64,000 nt of DNA from Schistosoma mansoni (GCF_000237925.1 NC_031495.1:62044939-62108938), one strand, 5' to 3'; positions 49,880 through 61,816 are shown, counted from the stretch's first letter. Notes: generated by a model from the letters alone, not told the origin. Numbers and translations: made by a program.

Positions 49880-50773
49880 TTAGGTTACACGAAGTAACGT
49901 CGAATGACTTTGGTGGTTAGGGCCCTTCCCCCGATTCGGCCGTGTAACCGTCAAAGGCTCTATTCTAAGACGTTCAAACTTCTTGTCCAATTTTCCCCAG
50001 AGTATCCTATCATTTCTGTCCTGCAAACTGAGGGGAAGGTGAGGGTTGTCAATAAGGTTCATGATTATGAGGGAGTCATCACGAACCGTTATTGATTTCC
50101 CAGGTTTTCCAGTGCGTGTAGGTTCGGCACCTTGTTGTTTGGTGGTCGAAGTGCGTTTCCGACTCCTAGGCTCTTTGGTGACCGAACGGTCATTCTTGGG
50201 GGTAGACTCTGCGGCCAAGTCACCAGATGATTTCCTTACGATACTTGTGATGTTCAGCTTAGACGGTGAGGCCTGGTCCTTTTTAACTCTGTTGACGTGG
50301 GCACAATCACCTACAGAGTTTTTGGGAACCACCACTGAATTCAAGGACTCTGTGCTGGGAGACCCAAGTTTGCTGAGGAAGTCCATTACCGTCGACCTTA
50401 TAATGGTGATGGGTTCCAGCATGTCATCACTGGTGCTATTACCCGATCCATCGTTAGTGAACCAGTCAATACCCCCTCTTTTGTTTACACTGAGCGTCCT
50501 TGTTTGTCTACCTGTTGTATGACTGTCATTTACCAAGTTTCCAGACAACTTGTTCCGCAGACCTGTCGATAGGGCAATGATGTTACCAAGCTGAACTAAA
50601 GAGTCCGTGTTGCACATAACACATACCCACCTATGATCCGACTTCCTGAGTCTGTTGTAGACAGCTGCTGTCAGATCTTTACACACTTCATGAAACCAAC
50701 CTTTGCAGTTGTTGCGCTGCATGCCAGATGTAACAACGAAACGGTGTCCAGGTCGTTTGCAAGAATCTTTCAT
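49880..50773 (-). CDS. CR1 LINE ORF1 copy with PHD-like finger, 297 codons
   Basis: Starts MKDSCKRPGHRFVVTSGMQR and has a Cys/His-rich N-terminus (CKGWFHEVC, WVCVMC) like the PHD finger of the ORF1 at 60689-61816, followed by a basic Ser/Thr-rich part. Compared with that copy the first Cys pair is weaker (a GHR stretch replaces GCR, and NNC replaces DEC). The C-terminus ends RPNRGKGPNHQSHSTLLRVT, reminiscent of the KVYRLGNL... block but rearranged. No reverse transcriptase follows, so this is a fragment or a diverged family. It begins upstream of the UBE2E start codon. Confidence 0.65.
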   Translation of the reverse strand: MKDSCKRPGHRFVVTSGMQRNNCKGWFHEVCKDLTAAVYNRLRKSDHRWVCVMCNTDSLVQLGNIIALSTGLRNKLSGNLVNDSHTTGRQTRTLSVNKRGGIDWFTNDGSGNSTSDDMLEPITIIRSTVMDFLSKLGSPSTESLNSVVVPKNSVGDCAHVNRVKKDQASPSKLNITSIVRKSSGDLAAESTPKNDRSVTKEPRSRKRTSTTKQQGAEPTRTGKPGKSITVRDDSLIIMNLIDNPHLPLSLQDRNDRILWGKLDKKFERLRIEPLTVTRPNRGKGPNHQSHSTLLRVT

Positions 50774-50923
50774 GACTATGTCGATATAAACTGTCTTATA
50801 AACACAAGTAGAAACCTAAGACCGTTAAAAGAAACACAGTACACTAAAACGGGTGAAAATGGATAAAAATGGGTTACGATAAGCTGAAACTAGCTTTTAC
50901 GTGAAAAACTGAAAAATACCGAA

Positions 50924-50946
50924 TAGTAATAATAATAATAATAATT
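50924..50946. repeat. AAT microsatellite
   Basis: Short AAT run just upstream (in minus orientation) of the CR1 ORF1 copy. Confidence 0.85.
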
Positions 50947-50949
50947 TAT

Positions 50950-52240
50950 TCCCAAATAACAGTTTGTTACATGAGGCATACCGGTTTACAGACAAGACCA
51001 AATTGTTATAGAAGATACAATTTTCACTGTAGAAAATTACTCAGCTGGGTTGACATTTTATAAGATATGAATGTAAATAGATTTCGTAAGAAACATGTCA
51101 ATATCACAATTAGCGCACTTAATGAAGGTAGCGTTACAACATACAGCTGATGGTCGAGAATAGATACATGCGAAGTTGAGGGGTTTTAGAAGCTTCAACC
51201 TAATATCCTTCAGGAATATCTGAGGCTTTAATAATGGTGTGGGATGAAGTCACTCATGCCATATCTGTTTTCGGTGGGATATTTCCAGGGGGCTGAAAAA
51301 GGAAGGATGAAAAGCAGAGCACAAAATACTCATGGACGAATAGTTTAGGTATAACCATTTAGTCTATTTGTCTGTTACTGAAGTACTTGTTGAGCAAGAG
51401 CATATCAATGTGTTAAACAAAAATAAGTGTGAACAAAGTATGAGTGGGTGAATGGCTGTCTCCCTTCTTTTTCGAAGCTATTTGAACCCTTCTTTATTTT
51501 TTAGATTTTACAGGGTATGGAGTAGGCTTCGTTTTTAGAGAATTGTCTAGTTTGCTTGTGATAAGATTGCTCGGTAGGAAGTGGAACCAATTCAGCGCTT
51601 TAAACACGATTTAAAGAGGTATTTTGCATAAATAAGTTCGCATCAATACTGTTGGTTCGTAACATTCCACTTGACATAAGGAGCTATAATTTACCAAGTT
51701 CTACCCCACAAACACGGGTGGATTGAAGTTATCTCCCCACCATCATGTTTGCTGGTCAGTAACGCCACTCTCCCTCCTTTTATGATGTTAGGCTCCCTTA
51801 CGTTTGTGGCCAGTATAAATATTGCTTTAATCAAGGACCACAGTTGGAATACACTGTCTCTACAAGTTCCATGTTACAAGCAAATCAGATGGTAAAAGCA
51901 TTTGTATTATGGGTTAGATATCCATTTGATATATCGTACTGCTATAAAGATAACTAATGGTAAAAGTTATAAGAAGCATGTCAGATTATATGTGGTTAAG
52001 AGATGGTAAGGACTAATAGCAAACCACAGTTACCTATTAAGTTGGGTGAAACTCAAAAAAAATGTAATCTACCGAGCGTGCAGCTCAGAATAAATTCTTT
52101 AGATCAGGAATTGTACTTTTGTTGCGCAAGAACACAGCAAAAGTTTGAGAAATGCAAATGACGTTAGGATTAAACTTCCCTTTCGAAAAACGCAATCGAA
52201 AATCCAACGCCAAACATGATTTAATAATATTAAAGTTAAT
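50950..52240. other. Intergenic stretch without recognised features
   Basis: No coding frame, repeat copy or RNA gene was recognised here. Base composition is mixed, so unidentified repeat debris is likely. Confidence 0.35.
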
Positions 52241-52261
52241 TATGTAACCAGTCATTCCATT

Positions 52262-52705
52262 TAGGCTCTGTTTCGCGAGTTGAAGGGTCATCATATATAC
52301 GCTGAAATTCGTCAATGTCTCAAGAAAGATAGTTCGAACAACCGCATCAGAGGGATCTGTATGGTTATGAGGAATTTCCAAACCATATGAGAGACCATAG
52401 GTTCATTTAGTTAATGGCAAAAACGAATATGTAAGACCTTCTAGGAGCAAGTGAAATTTATTGAACAACAACTCATAAGACAACCCATTTGACGTTTATT
52501 GAGCAATCACAAACTGCATTCTTCTGCAAGGTGTAAGAAGCCTGTTTGCCGCTTACTAAATGGACCTACGGTCTCTCACATGGTCTGGAAGTTCCGTATA
52601 ACCATACAAATAGCTCTGCTGTGGTTGTTCGAACTACTTTTCTTGAGACATTGGAGAATATGAGCTGGTACCTAATGACCCTTCAACTCGCGACTTACGT
52701 CTGTT
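52262..52705. repeat. Diverged foldback repeat
   Basis: About 140-150 bases at 52262-52415 find their reverse complement at about 52550-52702. Matching pieces include CCTATGGTCTCTCA / CCTACGGTCTCTCA, GGTTGTTCGAACTA and CTTGAGACATTG, with ATGACCCTTCAACTCGCGA shared at the end. Arms differ at roughly one base in five, with a spacer of about 135 bases. Class unknown; a degraded foldback DNA element or two inverted insertions are both possible. Confidence 0.65.
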
Positions 52706-52924
52706 ACTCATCATGGAATAGCGTCAACATTCTCCATCTAATTCTGTCCTGGATAATCCTTTCCAGTTGGCAACCACATCCCGTAGAAAACAACCTTGCT
52801 AAAATGTCGCTAATCAGAATAAACAATTTAAACCATTTAAACTCTAACCTGGGAGTTGAAGAAAGAATTATGACGCCTCATGTGAAAGCTGAGATTCTTC
52901 GGAAGTCACAAGGTCGATGATACT

Positions 52925-53135
52925 TCTTAAAACCAGAGCAACAATTTTTGTAGGTACATAGAATGTTCGTACAATGTGATATACCGAGAGGACCAGTCAA
53001 ATAGCAATGGAAATGAGGAGGTACAACTTGGCAGTACTCGAAATCAGTGAAACCCATTGGATCCAAACAACAAACCAGAAAATGGAGTATTTAGAGCAAC
53101 AGAAGTAGTCTACACACATTGAAACGCGATGATTG
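52925..53135 (+). mobile_element. RTE-like LINE endonuclease fragment
   Basis: NVRTM, ERTSQIAMEMRRYNLAVL and EISETHWIQ match the N-terminus of an APE endonuclease (Asn and Glu motifs) of the second RTE-like family. Stops interrupt it, and it fades out after about 53135. Confidence 0.6.
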
Positions 53136-53439
53136 TATAGAGTCAACGTGACATTACTAAAGGAAGGTATTGATCAATACAGACGACAAATGCGGGAGGC
53201 AGGACCGCTGCCATGTCTCGGTGCGTGATGTGAACTTGCCAAGTTTGCATTAGTAATCCCCGATCTTGACGGTATTCGATCCTGCCCAATGACCAGTGGT
53301 CTCGAGTCTAATGTAGAGTCGGTTCATCGTGGTGGATGATATGGCTGCAACTAAGTGAAGTTTCACCGAACTACTCAGTTACACTTATCATCCCTCATGA
53401 AAGAGCATAGGCGACCCAGCGGGATTCTCCAAAAAACTC

Positions 53440-54120
53440 TGTCTTGGATATTTCTTTCCGGTTGTTACCATTTGCTATTCATTCTCTCGATGTCTACTCT
53501 CGATTTCTGACACAATATTCTCGCTGGTCTGTAGAATTATAGTCTAGTTCGTTATTAGTAACATTTTCTATATTACCATAATAATAGACCTAATCACGAA
53601 ACTGTATATATGTCATGATGTGACTACCTAGTCTACAAGATATTACGTGGAAATCACATCATTTTCTATAGTGAGTCATCCAATTGTGATCATCTGTAAT
53701 ATTATGCTTGTTACCCCTAATGAACACATTTGTGCTGGAAATGGGACAATACATTTGATGTGAATAGGGACGAGTTACACAGAATGGTCAAGTATGCACT
53801 GTTTAGTCATGCCATACTGTGAAAATTAGAGGCATTTGAATTATTATTATACGAACCAGGAATCCCATCAATTTAAGCCAGGAACGACTGGGTGAGAACA
53901 AACGAACGCATTGTATTAGGAATTCGAAATCAGGCTCACAGCAAATACAGAGAAATCATTAGTTCATATAAACACCACACGTACTGACCAGTTGTTTCCA
54001 CGTTCACTATTCTTGACTTTCTCTAAGTGTTACGTGATGAATGTAAAACATCTCAGTCATTATATTCTCGACTTCAGAAATCATGTGATTAGGACATAGT
54101 ACTATCACACGCCTTCCTGT
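53440..54120. other. Intergenic stretch without recognised features
   Basis: No recognisable gene or shared repeat. The preceding 53190-53440 is somewhat GC-richer and is probably repeat debris of unknown family. Confidence 0.3.
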
Positions 54121-54129
54121 TTCCCCTCT

Positions 54130-54310
54130 TTCTTCATGATTCCAAGTTAGCGCTTGCCTCGTAATGCAGTCTGGTGACTCCCTCAATGTATTTCCTACCC
54201 ATCTCCAACGTCTTTTCCTAACACTCTCTTCATCCGGAAGTTGATCTATCCTCTGCAGGCTGCAGCTCTGCTAGGGTCACTACTGGCTGCAAGCGTGGGT
54301 AAAGAATGAT
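54130..54310 (-). mobile_element. RTE-like LINE C-terminal fragment
   Basis: The minus strand reads [20 protein letters not shown] followed by RQA, matching the post-RT region (RKRRWKWIGHTLR) of the second RTE-like family. Short and isolated. Confidence 0.6.
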
Positions 54311-54789
54311 ATTTTTGGAAGGAGTGATCAACTCCATCCCGTAGAAAGCAAAATCTCTAGAGGATGTTTCGTAGTTTCGCTGACGTTACAAAATAATCAC
54401 CTTAACCCTTTGATTTAGGTTGATGTTTCGAATGTTTTTGATTACAGCGTCGTTCAACCCTAGCACATCTAAACATCGTACATTCGTAGTAAAGTGAAAG
54501 AATTAGGAAAGGGACAAGCACATCAACCCAGTCTGACTACATAAAAAAAAGATTTGTACTTTATGTTCATAAGCTTTGTAGTATGTACGTGTAGCGTAAT
54601 TTGCAGATTGAAAAAAATTACAGTTTAGCTTAGAGCTACTGTAGATCATCAACGTAGGTGTTCTGAGTTAATAATCGTAGTCTACTGGAGTTGGAAGAGA
54701 ATGGTGTAACTTCATGGTGGCGGTTACCTGAAGTTTATTTCTTCTTTTGTGGTATCCAAACACTATGGCTACTCTGACGATTGAATAGC

Positions 54790-56530
54790 ACAAACATTAC
54801 ATTTCAAGGACTTTAACCGAGCACGTCAAAGCAGGAGAAATAACAAAGCAAGATCAACGGAAAATGAAATCCAGTGAACCAGTACTCCCTCGATTCTGTG
54901 ACAGGCCGAAGATACACAAGCCAAACGTTCCACTACAACCAAACGTAGCATTACTTGGAACGCCAACGTAAAATTTGTCAAGAGAAATTTCACGAATACT
55001 GAAACATCTAGTGGATTCGTCGAACCATTACATCAAATCCGCCAAACAATTCCTCGATCAGATTAAGAACATTCAAATCAAGGACGGCGAGCTGATGATA
55101 TCCTTCGATGTAACAGCCCCTTCACCTCAATTGAACCAAGCTTAGCAAAAAACTCTATCCTTTCTTCCCATCAACAACAAAAATCTCGCAAAGTATACGA
55201 AGCTTCAACGTCAAAGTCAACTAGAACTCGTAGATTTATGCCTAACGACATATTTTCAAACTAACAACAAAATCTACGAACCAAAAAAAGGACAACGATG
55301 GAACATCAATATCGCGACTTCTCGCAGAAGCGGTGATGCAGAGACTCGCAACCGCGATCTTACCAGTGATCAAGCCAAGAATTTGTATTCGTCATGTAGA
55401 GGACACATTCATCATCAAAAAAGGTGAGCTAGAAAACACCTACAGGCTGATCAACAACATCTACAATGACATCAAGTTCACTATGGGACAAGAGTCGAAC
55501 GGCAAACTATCATTCTAGGACATATTAATCACCAGAACCGACACAGGTAAACTAGAGACTCAAGTGTACAGGAAGCCGACCCACACTGATCAAATTCTCA
55601 CCTACAATAGAAACAACCCAAGAGCTCACAAAATCAACTGCGTACTAACCTTGTTCAAGAGGGTGGCGACACGCTACAACACAATTACAGCACGGAAAAA
55701 TGAACAAAAATACTTGGGAACCATCCCTCAAAAAAACGGCTACCCAATCAACTTCATCAAAAAATATCAGACGCACCCATCATCAGAAACAAAGTCAAGT
55801 CCATAAATCAACAAAGGGATCATCTTACCATACATACAAGGTAGATCGGAGACGACAACGAGACTACTGAAAACCTTCGAATAGGTGTTGCTCACAAACC
55901 AACAAAATCCCTCCATTCAATCTTATGCAAACCAAAGGATAAAATGACAAAAGACAAACCAAACATCATCTGCAAAATAAATTGTGCCAACTGTGACAAA
56001 CACTACATCAGACAAAGCGGACGCCCTCTTCATCTTCGCCTACATGAACATCAATAATTAGTCAAACGCCATGACACGTCTCCATTTACATCAACGCATG
56101 TGGATAACTACGGACACACATTCGACTGGAAAAATGTGGAGATTTTGGATAGAGGCAATTCGAATACACCAGAGAATTTTTAGAAGCATGACACTCAGGT
56201 CAACCAGCAATAAACAAGCACACTGAAGTCAATCCAATTTATCAAACAGTCAGGAAAATTGTGCAGAAACATTGGAACAAAAATCAAACCAATGGGAGAT
56301 ACAACCGAAACAAAGAAGTAAACAATGACAGATCTAAGGTCAACAATAGCCAATGAACACGGAAATGTACAGGACAAGCTGTGGACCACATATGGAGAAA
56401 TTCGAGCGCCTCACTTCTACCCATAGCTTGTGCTGATGATGTTGTTCAGAAACACGATGAAAGCTCCACGACCAAACCATCCAGCTCAGAGAGCAAAACT
56501 CCATCAGAAGCTCAATAAACTATTTAACAT
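54790..56530 (+). mobile_element. Penelope-like element fossil (RT plus GIY-YIG-type endonuclease)
   Basis: Recognisable in order: the Penelope reverse-transcriptase segments PKIHKPNVPLQP and ELMISFDVTA, RHVEDTFIIKK, VYRKPTHTDQILTY, and an endonuclease part with CKINCANCDKHYI and HLRLHEH. The element is broken in several places, with no intact ORF and no terminal repeats identified. An old copy. Confidence 0.8.
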
Positions 56531-56890
56531 TCAGTGGTCTATCTGCCAGATCACTGATCGATAGCTCAATGACATTTTACTTCGGGTGCTTGGCTTAATT
56601 GCTCAAACTTTTATGTAGCTGTATTATATCACAGAGGAAAAGTTATTCAAAAAAGCACAAATGCACTTCAGTGAGTAGTACCTCGTGATGAAAAACCTCA
56701 CTCAAAAATGGTTTACTATCGACTGTTTCATGAACTGTTGTTTTCGCTTACCATAGTCGATGACGTACATAAACTTGCTAGGCAAAAACCTCCATTCTGT
56801 TCACTAGTGTTTGGTTTTGTTATAGTGTTGCATTCGTATAACAACACTCCAAATTCTATCGCTCAACATTTTGAAATTCAAGGTCTTGAT

Positions 56891-57317
56891 ATGAGCAATC
56901 CATGGAAAGAGAATAATCGAAACACTGAGAGTGATTTAGACGTAATGGTCAGGGAAAAAGAAGAAAACAACAAGAATCTTCTACCGAAAAGTGAAAACTC
57001 TATCAAAGAACAGGAAAAATTGAAAATTCTACCACAGCATCCACCATTGGCGATATTGGAAGATTCCATGAACATATCCAATCTTGTGTCAGCATCCCCA
57101 CTCAGTCATTTTGAAGCGAAAAATAACGTTGACAGAAGGAAGCCTCAAAATATGTCTCCGGGGGTAGTTTGTAACTCTTATGCAGCAAATTATTATTATC
57201 AGGACATTAACGCATTCAGAGAAGGTTCAAACATGGCACCTCCAGAGACCTTAAATAAACCATTGTCAATGCATGATAAACTCATTAGTGATCAAATAAT
57301 TCGGGGAAGGTTTGCCG
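56891..57317 (+). CDS. Unrecognised host gene, exon A
   Basis: Open from an ATG at 56891 (MSNPWKENNRNTESDLDVMV) to a GCCG|GTAAAA donor, 142 codons plus one base. The product is rich in Asn, Glu, Lys and Ser with no domain I recognise; a charged stretch KEENNKNLLPKSENSIKEQE could be helical. The frame is open further upstream to 56708, and aaattcaag just before 56881 could be an acceptor, so the start is uncertain. The join to the next exon keeps phase, which is the main evidence that it is real. Base composition resembles the USP8 exons rather than the GC-richer LINEs around it. Confidence 0.5.
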
Positions 57318-57589
57318 GTAAAATGGTGGTTTTTTATGTCTTATAACCTTTTAAGCAAGCCTAAAAAATGAAATCTGTCAGCCCAAACAGCTTTTAAAGA
57401 CCTCAATATTTCCACAACTTGTATGTTTTTTCACAAGTCATGTTTTTGCATTCTTTAAAACATTTGACAGGAAGTTTTAAATACCAGACATTTAACTGAA
57501 GATGACAAAAAGGCACAAAACTATATGTTTACATCAAGTTATCAAGCGTAATTTCATTCGTAGTACATTGTATTACGTTTATATCAGAG

Positions 57590-57726
57590 CATACGGAAAT
57601 AACTCCGGTTTTTACGGGAATACGTACCGACGATTATACCCAATAAGAAGTTCCGAGACTGTTGCAGACCCAATTAGAGGTCTTATGGATAGGGATTCAT
57701 ATTACCCTGCTACCAAGTCATGGATA
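57590..57726 (+). CDS. Unrecognised host gene, exon B
   Basis: Acceptor atatcagag|CATACG, donor ATA|GTAAGT. Split codon G|CA gives Ala, then YGNNSGFYGNTYRRLYPIRS and SETVADPIRGLMDRDSYYPA and TKSWI. The Tyr/Gly/Arg-rich sequence does not belong to any repeat seen in the window. The gene probably continues beyond the CR1 LINE at 57840-61870. A possible further exon begins at a ctgcag acceptor near 63974. Confidence 0.5.
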
Positions 57727-57890
57727 GTAAGTTCTTATTTGTTACTTAATTCTAGCAAATATGTAATCGTATTCCAAATTCGACTAACTGGATCATCGCC
57801 TGCGCTTTTGGAGACTAAGAAAATCAACCAACCATAATTTTTTTAGTTTCAGTTTCAGTTTGGAAAGGACAGGAGGCTTGATGGCCTGTG

Positions 57891-60812
57891 TTAGTCCTGG
57901 CAATGATGGTCTCTCAGCTGATCCAACTTTCTTTTGAAGGAGTCGACGGATGGAGCCTCAACCACGTGCTGAGGTAATGAATTCCACTCGTTGATTATTC
58001 GATGGGAAAGTCGGTAGTCAGCTGACAAGTAATTCGTTCTGGGCTTGTGAACTTTTTTGGAGTGTCCTCGTAGATTTTCTGTTTTGGAAGACAAGAAAAA
58101 TGAGGGCATATCAGGTGCAAATTTGTCATTAAGCAATTTGAAAACTGTAATCAAGTCACCTCTGATTCTTCTATATAACAGCGGGAATAGGTTTAGCTTG
58201 GTCAGTCTAGTACCATACGGGAGCTTCGCTATTCCGGGAATCAGCCTAGTTGCTGTTCTCTGAACCCTTTCCAAGAGTTCACTGTCTTTTTTTAGGCAGG
58301 GGCTAGCTGCTTGTATGCAGTACTCAAGTTTAGGGCGTACGAACACTGTATACAAAGTCAGAAACGTTTTAGCGTCGAGATGCCTAAAAGCCCTGCGTAT
58401 GGACCATAAAGTCCTAAAACCTTTGGCGGCTATTGCACGGCAGTGTGCAGTAGTCTTTAAGTCTTGACTAACGATGACGCCTAAGTCATTGTGTGCCTGG
58501 ACAATAGGTAAATCAGTGTTATTCATCATGTATGTATCTGTACCCTGGTGGCCAATATGCATCACAATACACTTGGAAGTGTTTATCGGCAATTTCCAGG
58601 TTTGGGACCATTCAGATAATCTCTCCAGGTCATTTTGAAGTTCTAAGCTATCGCCCTTGCTTTGTATCGCTCTTCATATTTTGACATCATCAGCATAGAG
58701 TAAGACCGATGATGATAGTAGATGAGGGAGGTCATTTACGTACAGGAGGAATAACACTGGCCCCAAAACTGTACCCTGGGGGACCCCACTAAGCACAGTT
58801 TCCCAGCTAGACAACTTGGAGTTCACCCTTACTCTTTGTTGACGCCCAACTAGGAAGTCTTTTATCCACATCAATAGATTGCCTCCAATCCCGACATTCC
58901 TTAGCTTATATAACAGCCGGTTATGCGGAACTTTGTCGAAAGCTTTGCTGAAATCGATGTAAACTACGTCTATAGGTAACTTTTGGTCCTTAAGAGCGCA
59001 CCAGCTTTCACGAGCGACTAATAAGTTTGTGAGACAAGAGTAACCTGTTCTAAAACTATTCTGTTTTTTGGAGAGGATCCGGTTTTCATCGAGATACTTT
59101 AACAGCTCCTTCCGAATAATCTTTTCTAAGATTTTAACAACCACACTAGTTAGGCTAATTGGTCGGTAATTCTCAGGCTTATGTTTTGTACCTGTTTTGA
59201 AGACTGGACTTACTATGGCGTTCTTCCAGTCTTTTGGTAGACGACCCTGGGTTACGGATAGATTAAAACATACACTTAAAGGGTTCGCAACAAAGTTAGC
59301 TAATTCCTTTAGTAACCTAGGATGCAGTTCATCGGGTCCAGTGGATTTACCTATGTCAAGCTTAACTAGCAGACCAAAGACATCGAGTTCTTTAATGGTC
59401 ACGCTGTCCAGTGCTTGTGTGGGGGGATTTTCATGAACTGGTGAGAAGGGTGTTTCTATGGTGTATACATCGCTAAAGTATTTAGAGAATACTTGAGCTT
59501 TGCCAAAGTCGTCCTCCACTAGTGATGAGGCAGTACTGTCTCCCCATAGTGAAGGAACATTTTTTCTTCTTTTTGTCCTTTGGTTTATATACGAATACAA
59601 GCGTTTAGGGCATTCTATGGATTCCCCAACGATTTTCTCTTCGTACAGCTTTCTGGCCTTACGGAGGGTTGAGGCACAGGTATTTCGAGCCTTTTGATAC
59701 TGAGATTTTGCCTCGTCTGTCCCCAGTAGCCTAAATCTGTCCCACATTTTCCTTCTTTTACGGAGAAGGATGCGAACCTCCCTACTGAACCACGGTGGGG
59801 AGTTTCTCGTTCTCTTAGGTGTAGTCCAAGGGATGTGGGGGGCGGTGACTTTTAAGTATAAATTCCGGAATACGTCCCAAGCCGTTTCGATCGATGACTC
59901 TGGGTCTATTTTCCAATCTACTGATGATGCTGATTTCATGATGTCTGGTATGTTTGCTTTCCAGACGTTAGGTCTGGATTGAGCTGAGGCGTGCTCATGA
60001 TCGACAGTTATATGGAAGTCAAAGCTTAAAACTGCATGATCACTTTTGCCTAGGGGCGGCATGTAATCCAGGTTTGCAACGTCATCCTCATAGTGAGTCA
60101 ATATAAGATCTAATAAGGATGATGCAGAACCTGGGTCGTACCTAGTTGTTTCCTTCACGTGTTGCACTAGGGCACATGTGATTACCGCATCAACTAGTTC
60201 CTGTTCGAAGGAATTTGCTGACGATTCAGTCCGCAGATTTCCCCAGTCCACCATGGGTGCATTGAAGTCCCCTAGGATTAGACATCGATCACTTCGTGAT
60301 AAAGTGTTGAGACTGCTTAGCAGGACCTCGCTTGCCTCACAGCTTGGACTGCGATAGATCAAACTAAGTAGCAACTCTTGTCCCCTGCATTTCAGGCGGC
60401 AGCTAACTAATTCATACGTCCCACTCTCATGGGATACGCTGTCGATAATGGTGAATGGAATAGCATTCCTAATGAATAGAGCTACTCCCCCTCCTTTACG
60501 CGTTTGTATTCTATCGGCCCTTACTAAAGTAAAACCCTCGAAATCAAGTTCCCTACTATCTATAGACGGCGTCAGCCATGTTTCTGTGACTGCGATTATG
60601 TCTGGCCTAGTTGAGTCAATCTGTACACCTAGTTCCGGTAGCTTATTGAGTAAGCTCCGGGCATTGGTATAACAGATCCGAAGCCTATTTAGGTGGCCTC
60701 GTGCTTCACCCAGAGTGGCTTCGGCATCATCCTCTGTCGAAGCCTCACAACCCGAAAATTTACAATTTTCGGGTCTTTTTCGCCAGCGTCTAATCTGAGC
60801 TGTAGTTCTTTT
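57891..60812 (-). CDS. CR1 LINE ORF2, endonuclease plus reverse transcriptase, one in-frame stop
   Basis: The frame opens just after a TGA near 60813, overlapping the last part of ORF1, and no ATG precedes the endonuclease. Landmarks: ICYTNARSLLNKL, VTETWL, LILGDFNAPMVDW, GKSDHAVLSF, then reverse transcriptase PVFKTGTKHKPENYRPISLT, NSFRTGYSCLTNL, VVYIDFSKAFDKVPHN, GVPQGTVLGPVLFLLYVNDL and LLYADDVKI. A TGA follows at 58674-58676, probably from CGA by CpG decay. The same frame continues (PINTSKCIVMHIG, then ENLRGHSKKVHKPR) to LDQLRDHHCQD. All catalytic residues are present before the stop. Confidence 0.85.
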
Positions 60813-61816
60813 TCAGCTTCCCGTCTTTTTACACGGTCCACCAACGGTAAGTCTTTACGGAGAAAAACTCCTGAACCCTTCAATTTGTGTCCATTTTCTA
60901 AGATTAAGTCGCGTTCGTTCGGGGATTTGAAAACGACTTTGAGTAGTCTAGACTGATTTGGCTTCAGATGCACTAGGTTTCCTAACCTATACACCTTTAG
61001 CAAGGTGACTCCGGAGATGTTTTGGGGCATAACTTGGTTGAGTAGTTGTTTTATCAACACAATGTCATGCTCAAAACGAGCTTTCGGTTCTAAGCTGTCA
61101 CTCTCCTTGACTCTATGGAAAATAACTGATCTGTCGCTGTGATCAGACCTCGGCTTGTCGACCCTTTTGGTGGGGGTAAGATTCCCTTTTACGTCATTTT
61201 GCCGTTTTCTCCTTACGACCCGTACCCAATCGCCAACGTTCTTTGGAGTAGTAACCACAGTCGCGTCAGGCGTACTGTGGGATTCCGGAAGGTTCAGGAC
61301 AACTTGGGAGGTTGGGTCATCTTTCGCGCTGGAAACCGATCGAGCCTTGCGATTTTGGGTTCCGGATGTTCCCTTCTGGGTACCATTTTTGGTACGAGGG
61401 ACAGAAGAGACTTTTTTGCGCGAGTTTCTGGTTGTGACAGACCTCTTTGGAGGATGTCCTTCCTCCTTTGGACAGTGAGGGTCAGCATTTTTGGGACTCA
61501 CTTGGGCCTGGCTTATGTCAATCTGCGTGTCGACAGATTGAGTTCTGACTGATGTGTCCCAACCGCGCTTGCCGAGACACTTTTTCGCGGCATTTACTAT
61601 TGAGATGGCCTCGGTTAACAGGCTATTTGCATCCAAACAGCACTGTTGACATAGCCAGATGCATCCATTTTTACTGAACCGCTTGAAAGCTGCGGGCGTT
61701 AGATTCGTGCAAACTTTGTGGTACCAACCTTTGCACTCATCGCACTGCATGCCGCTGTCAACGGGATATCGACATCCTGGGCGGTGGCAAATGCTTTTGT
61801 TGCATCTTCCAGTCAT
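60689..61816 (-). CDS. CR1 LINE ORF1, PHD-finger protein, 375 aa
   Basis: N-terminal Cys4-His-Cys3 finger (residues about 5-60: CHRPGC, CDECKGWYHKVC, WLCQQC), a Ser/Thr/Lys-rich middle, and a C-terminal basic part (VTLLKVYRLGNLVHLKPNQS, SPNERDLILENGHKLKGSGV). ORF1 proteins of CR1 elements with PHD fingers are known and are thought to bind RNA or chromatin. No lesion was seen. The 3' end overlaps ORF2 in another frame. Confidence 0.85.
   Translation of the reverse strand: MTGRCNKSICHRPGCRYPVDSGMQCDECKGWYHKVCTNLTPAAFKRFSKNGCIWLCQQCCLDANSLLTEAISIVNAAKKCLGKRGWDTSVRTQSVDTQIDISQAQVSPKNADPHCPKEEGHPPKRSVTTRNSRKKVSSVPRTKNGTQKGTSGTQNRKARSVSSAKDDPTSQVVLNLPESHSTPDATVVTTPKNVGDWVRVVRRKRQNDVKGNLTPTKRVDKPRSDHSDRSVIFHRVKESDSLEPKARFEHDIVLIKQLLNQVMPQNISGVTLLKVYRLGNLVHLKPNQSRLLKVVFKSPNERDLILENGHKLKGSGVFLRKDLPLVDRVKRREAEKELQLRLDAGEKDPKIVNFRVVRLRQRMMPKPLWVKHEAT

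Noticed and set aside
59197-61552. Plus-strand open frames across the CR1 LINE
   Set aside because: Shadows of ORF1 and ORF2; no independent motifs.
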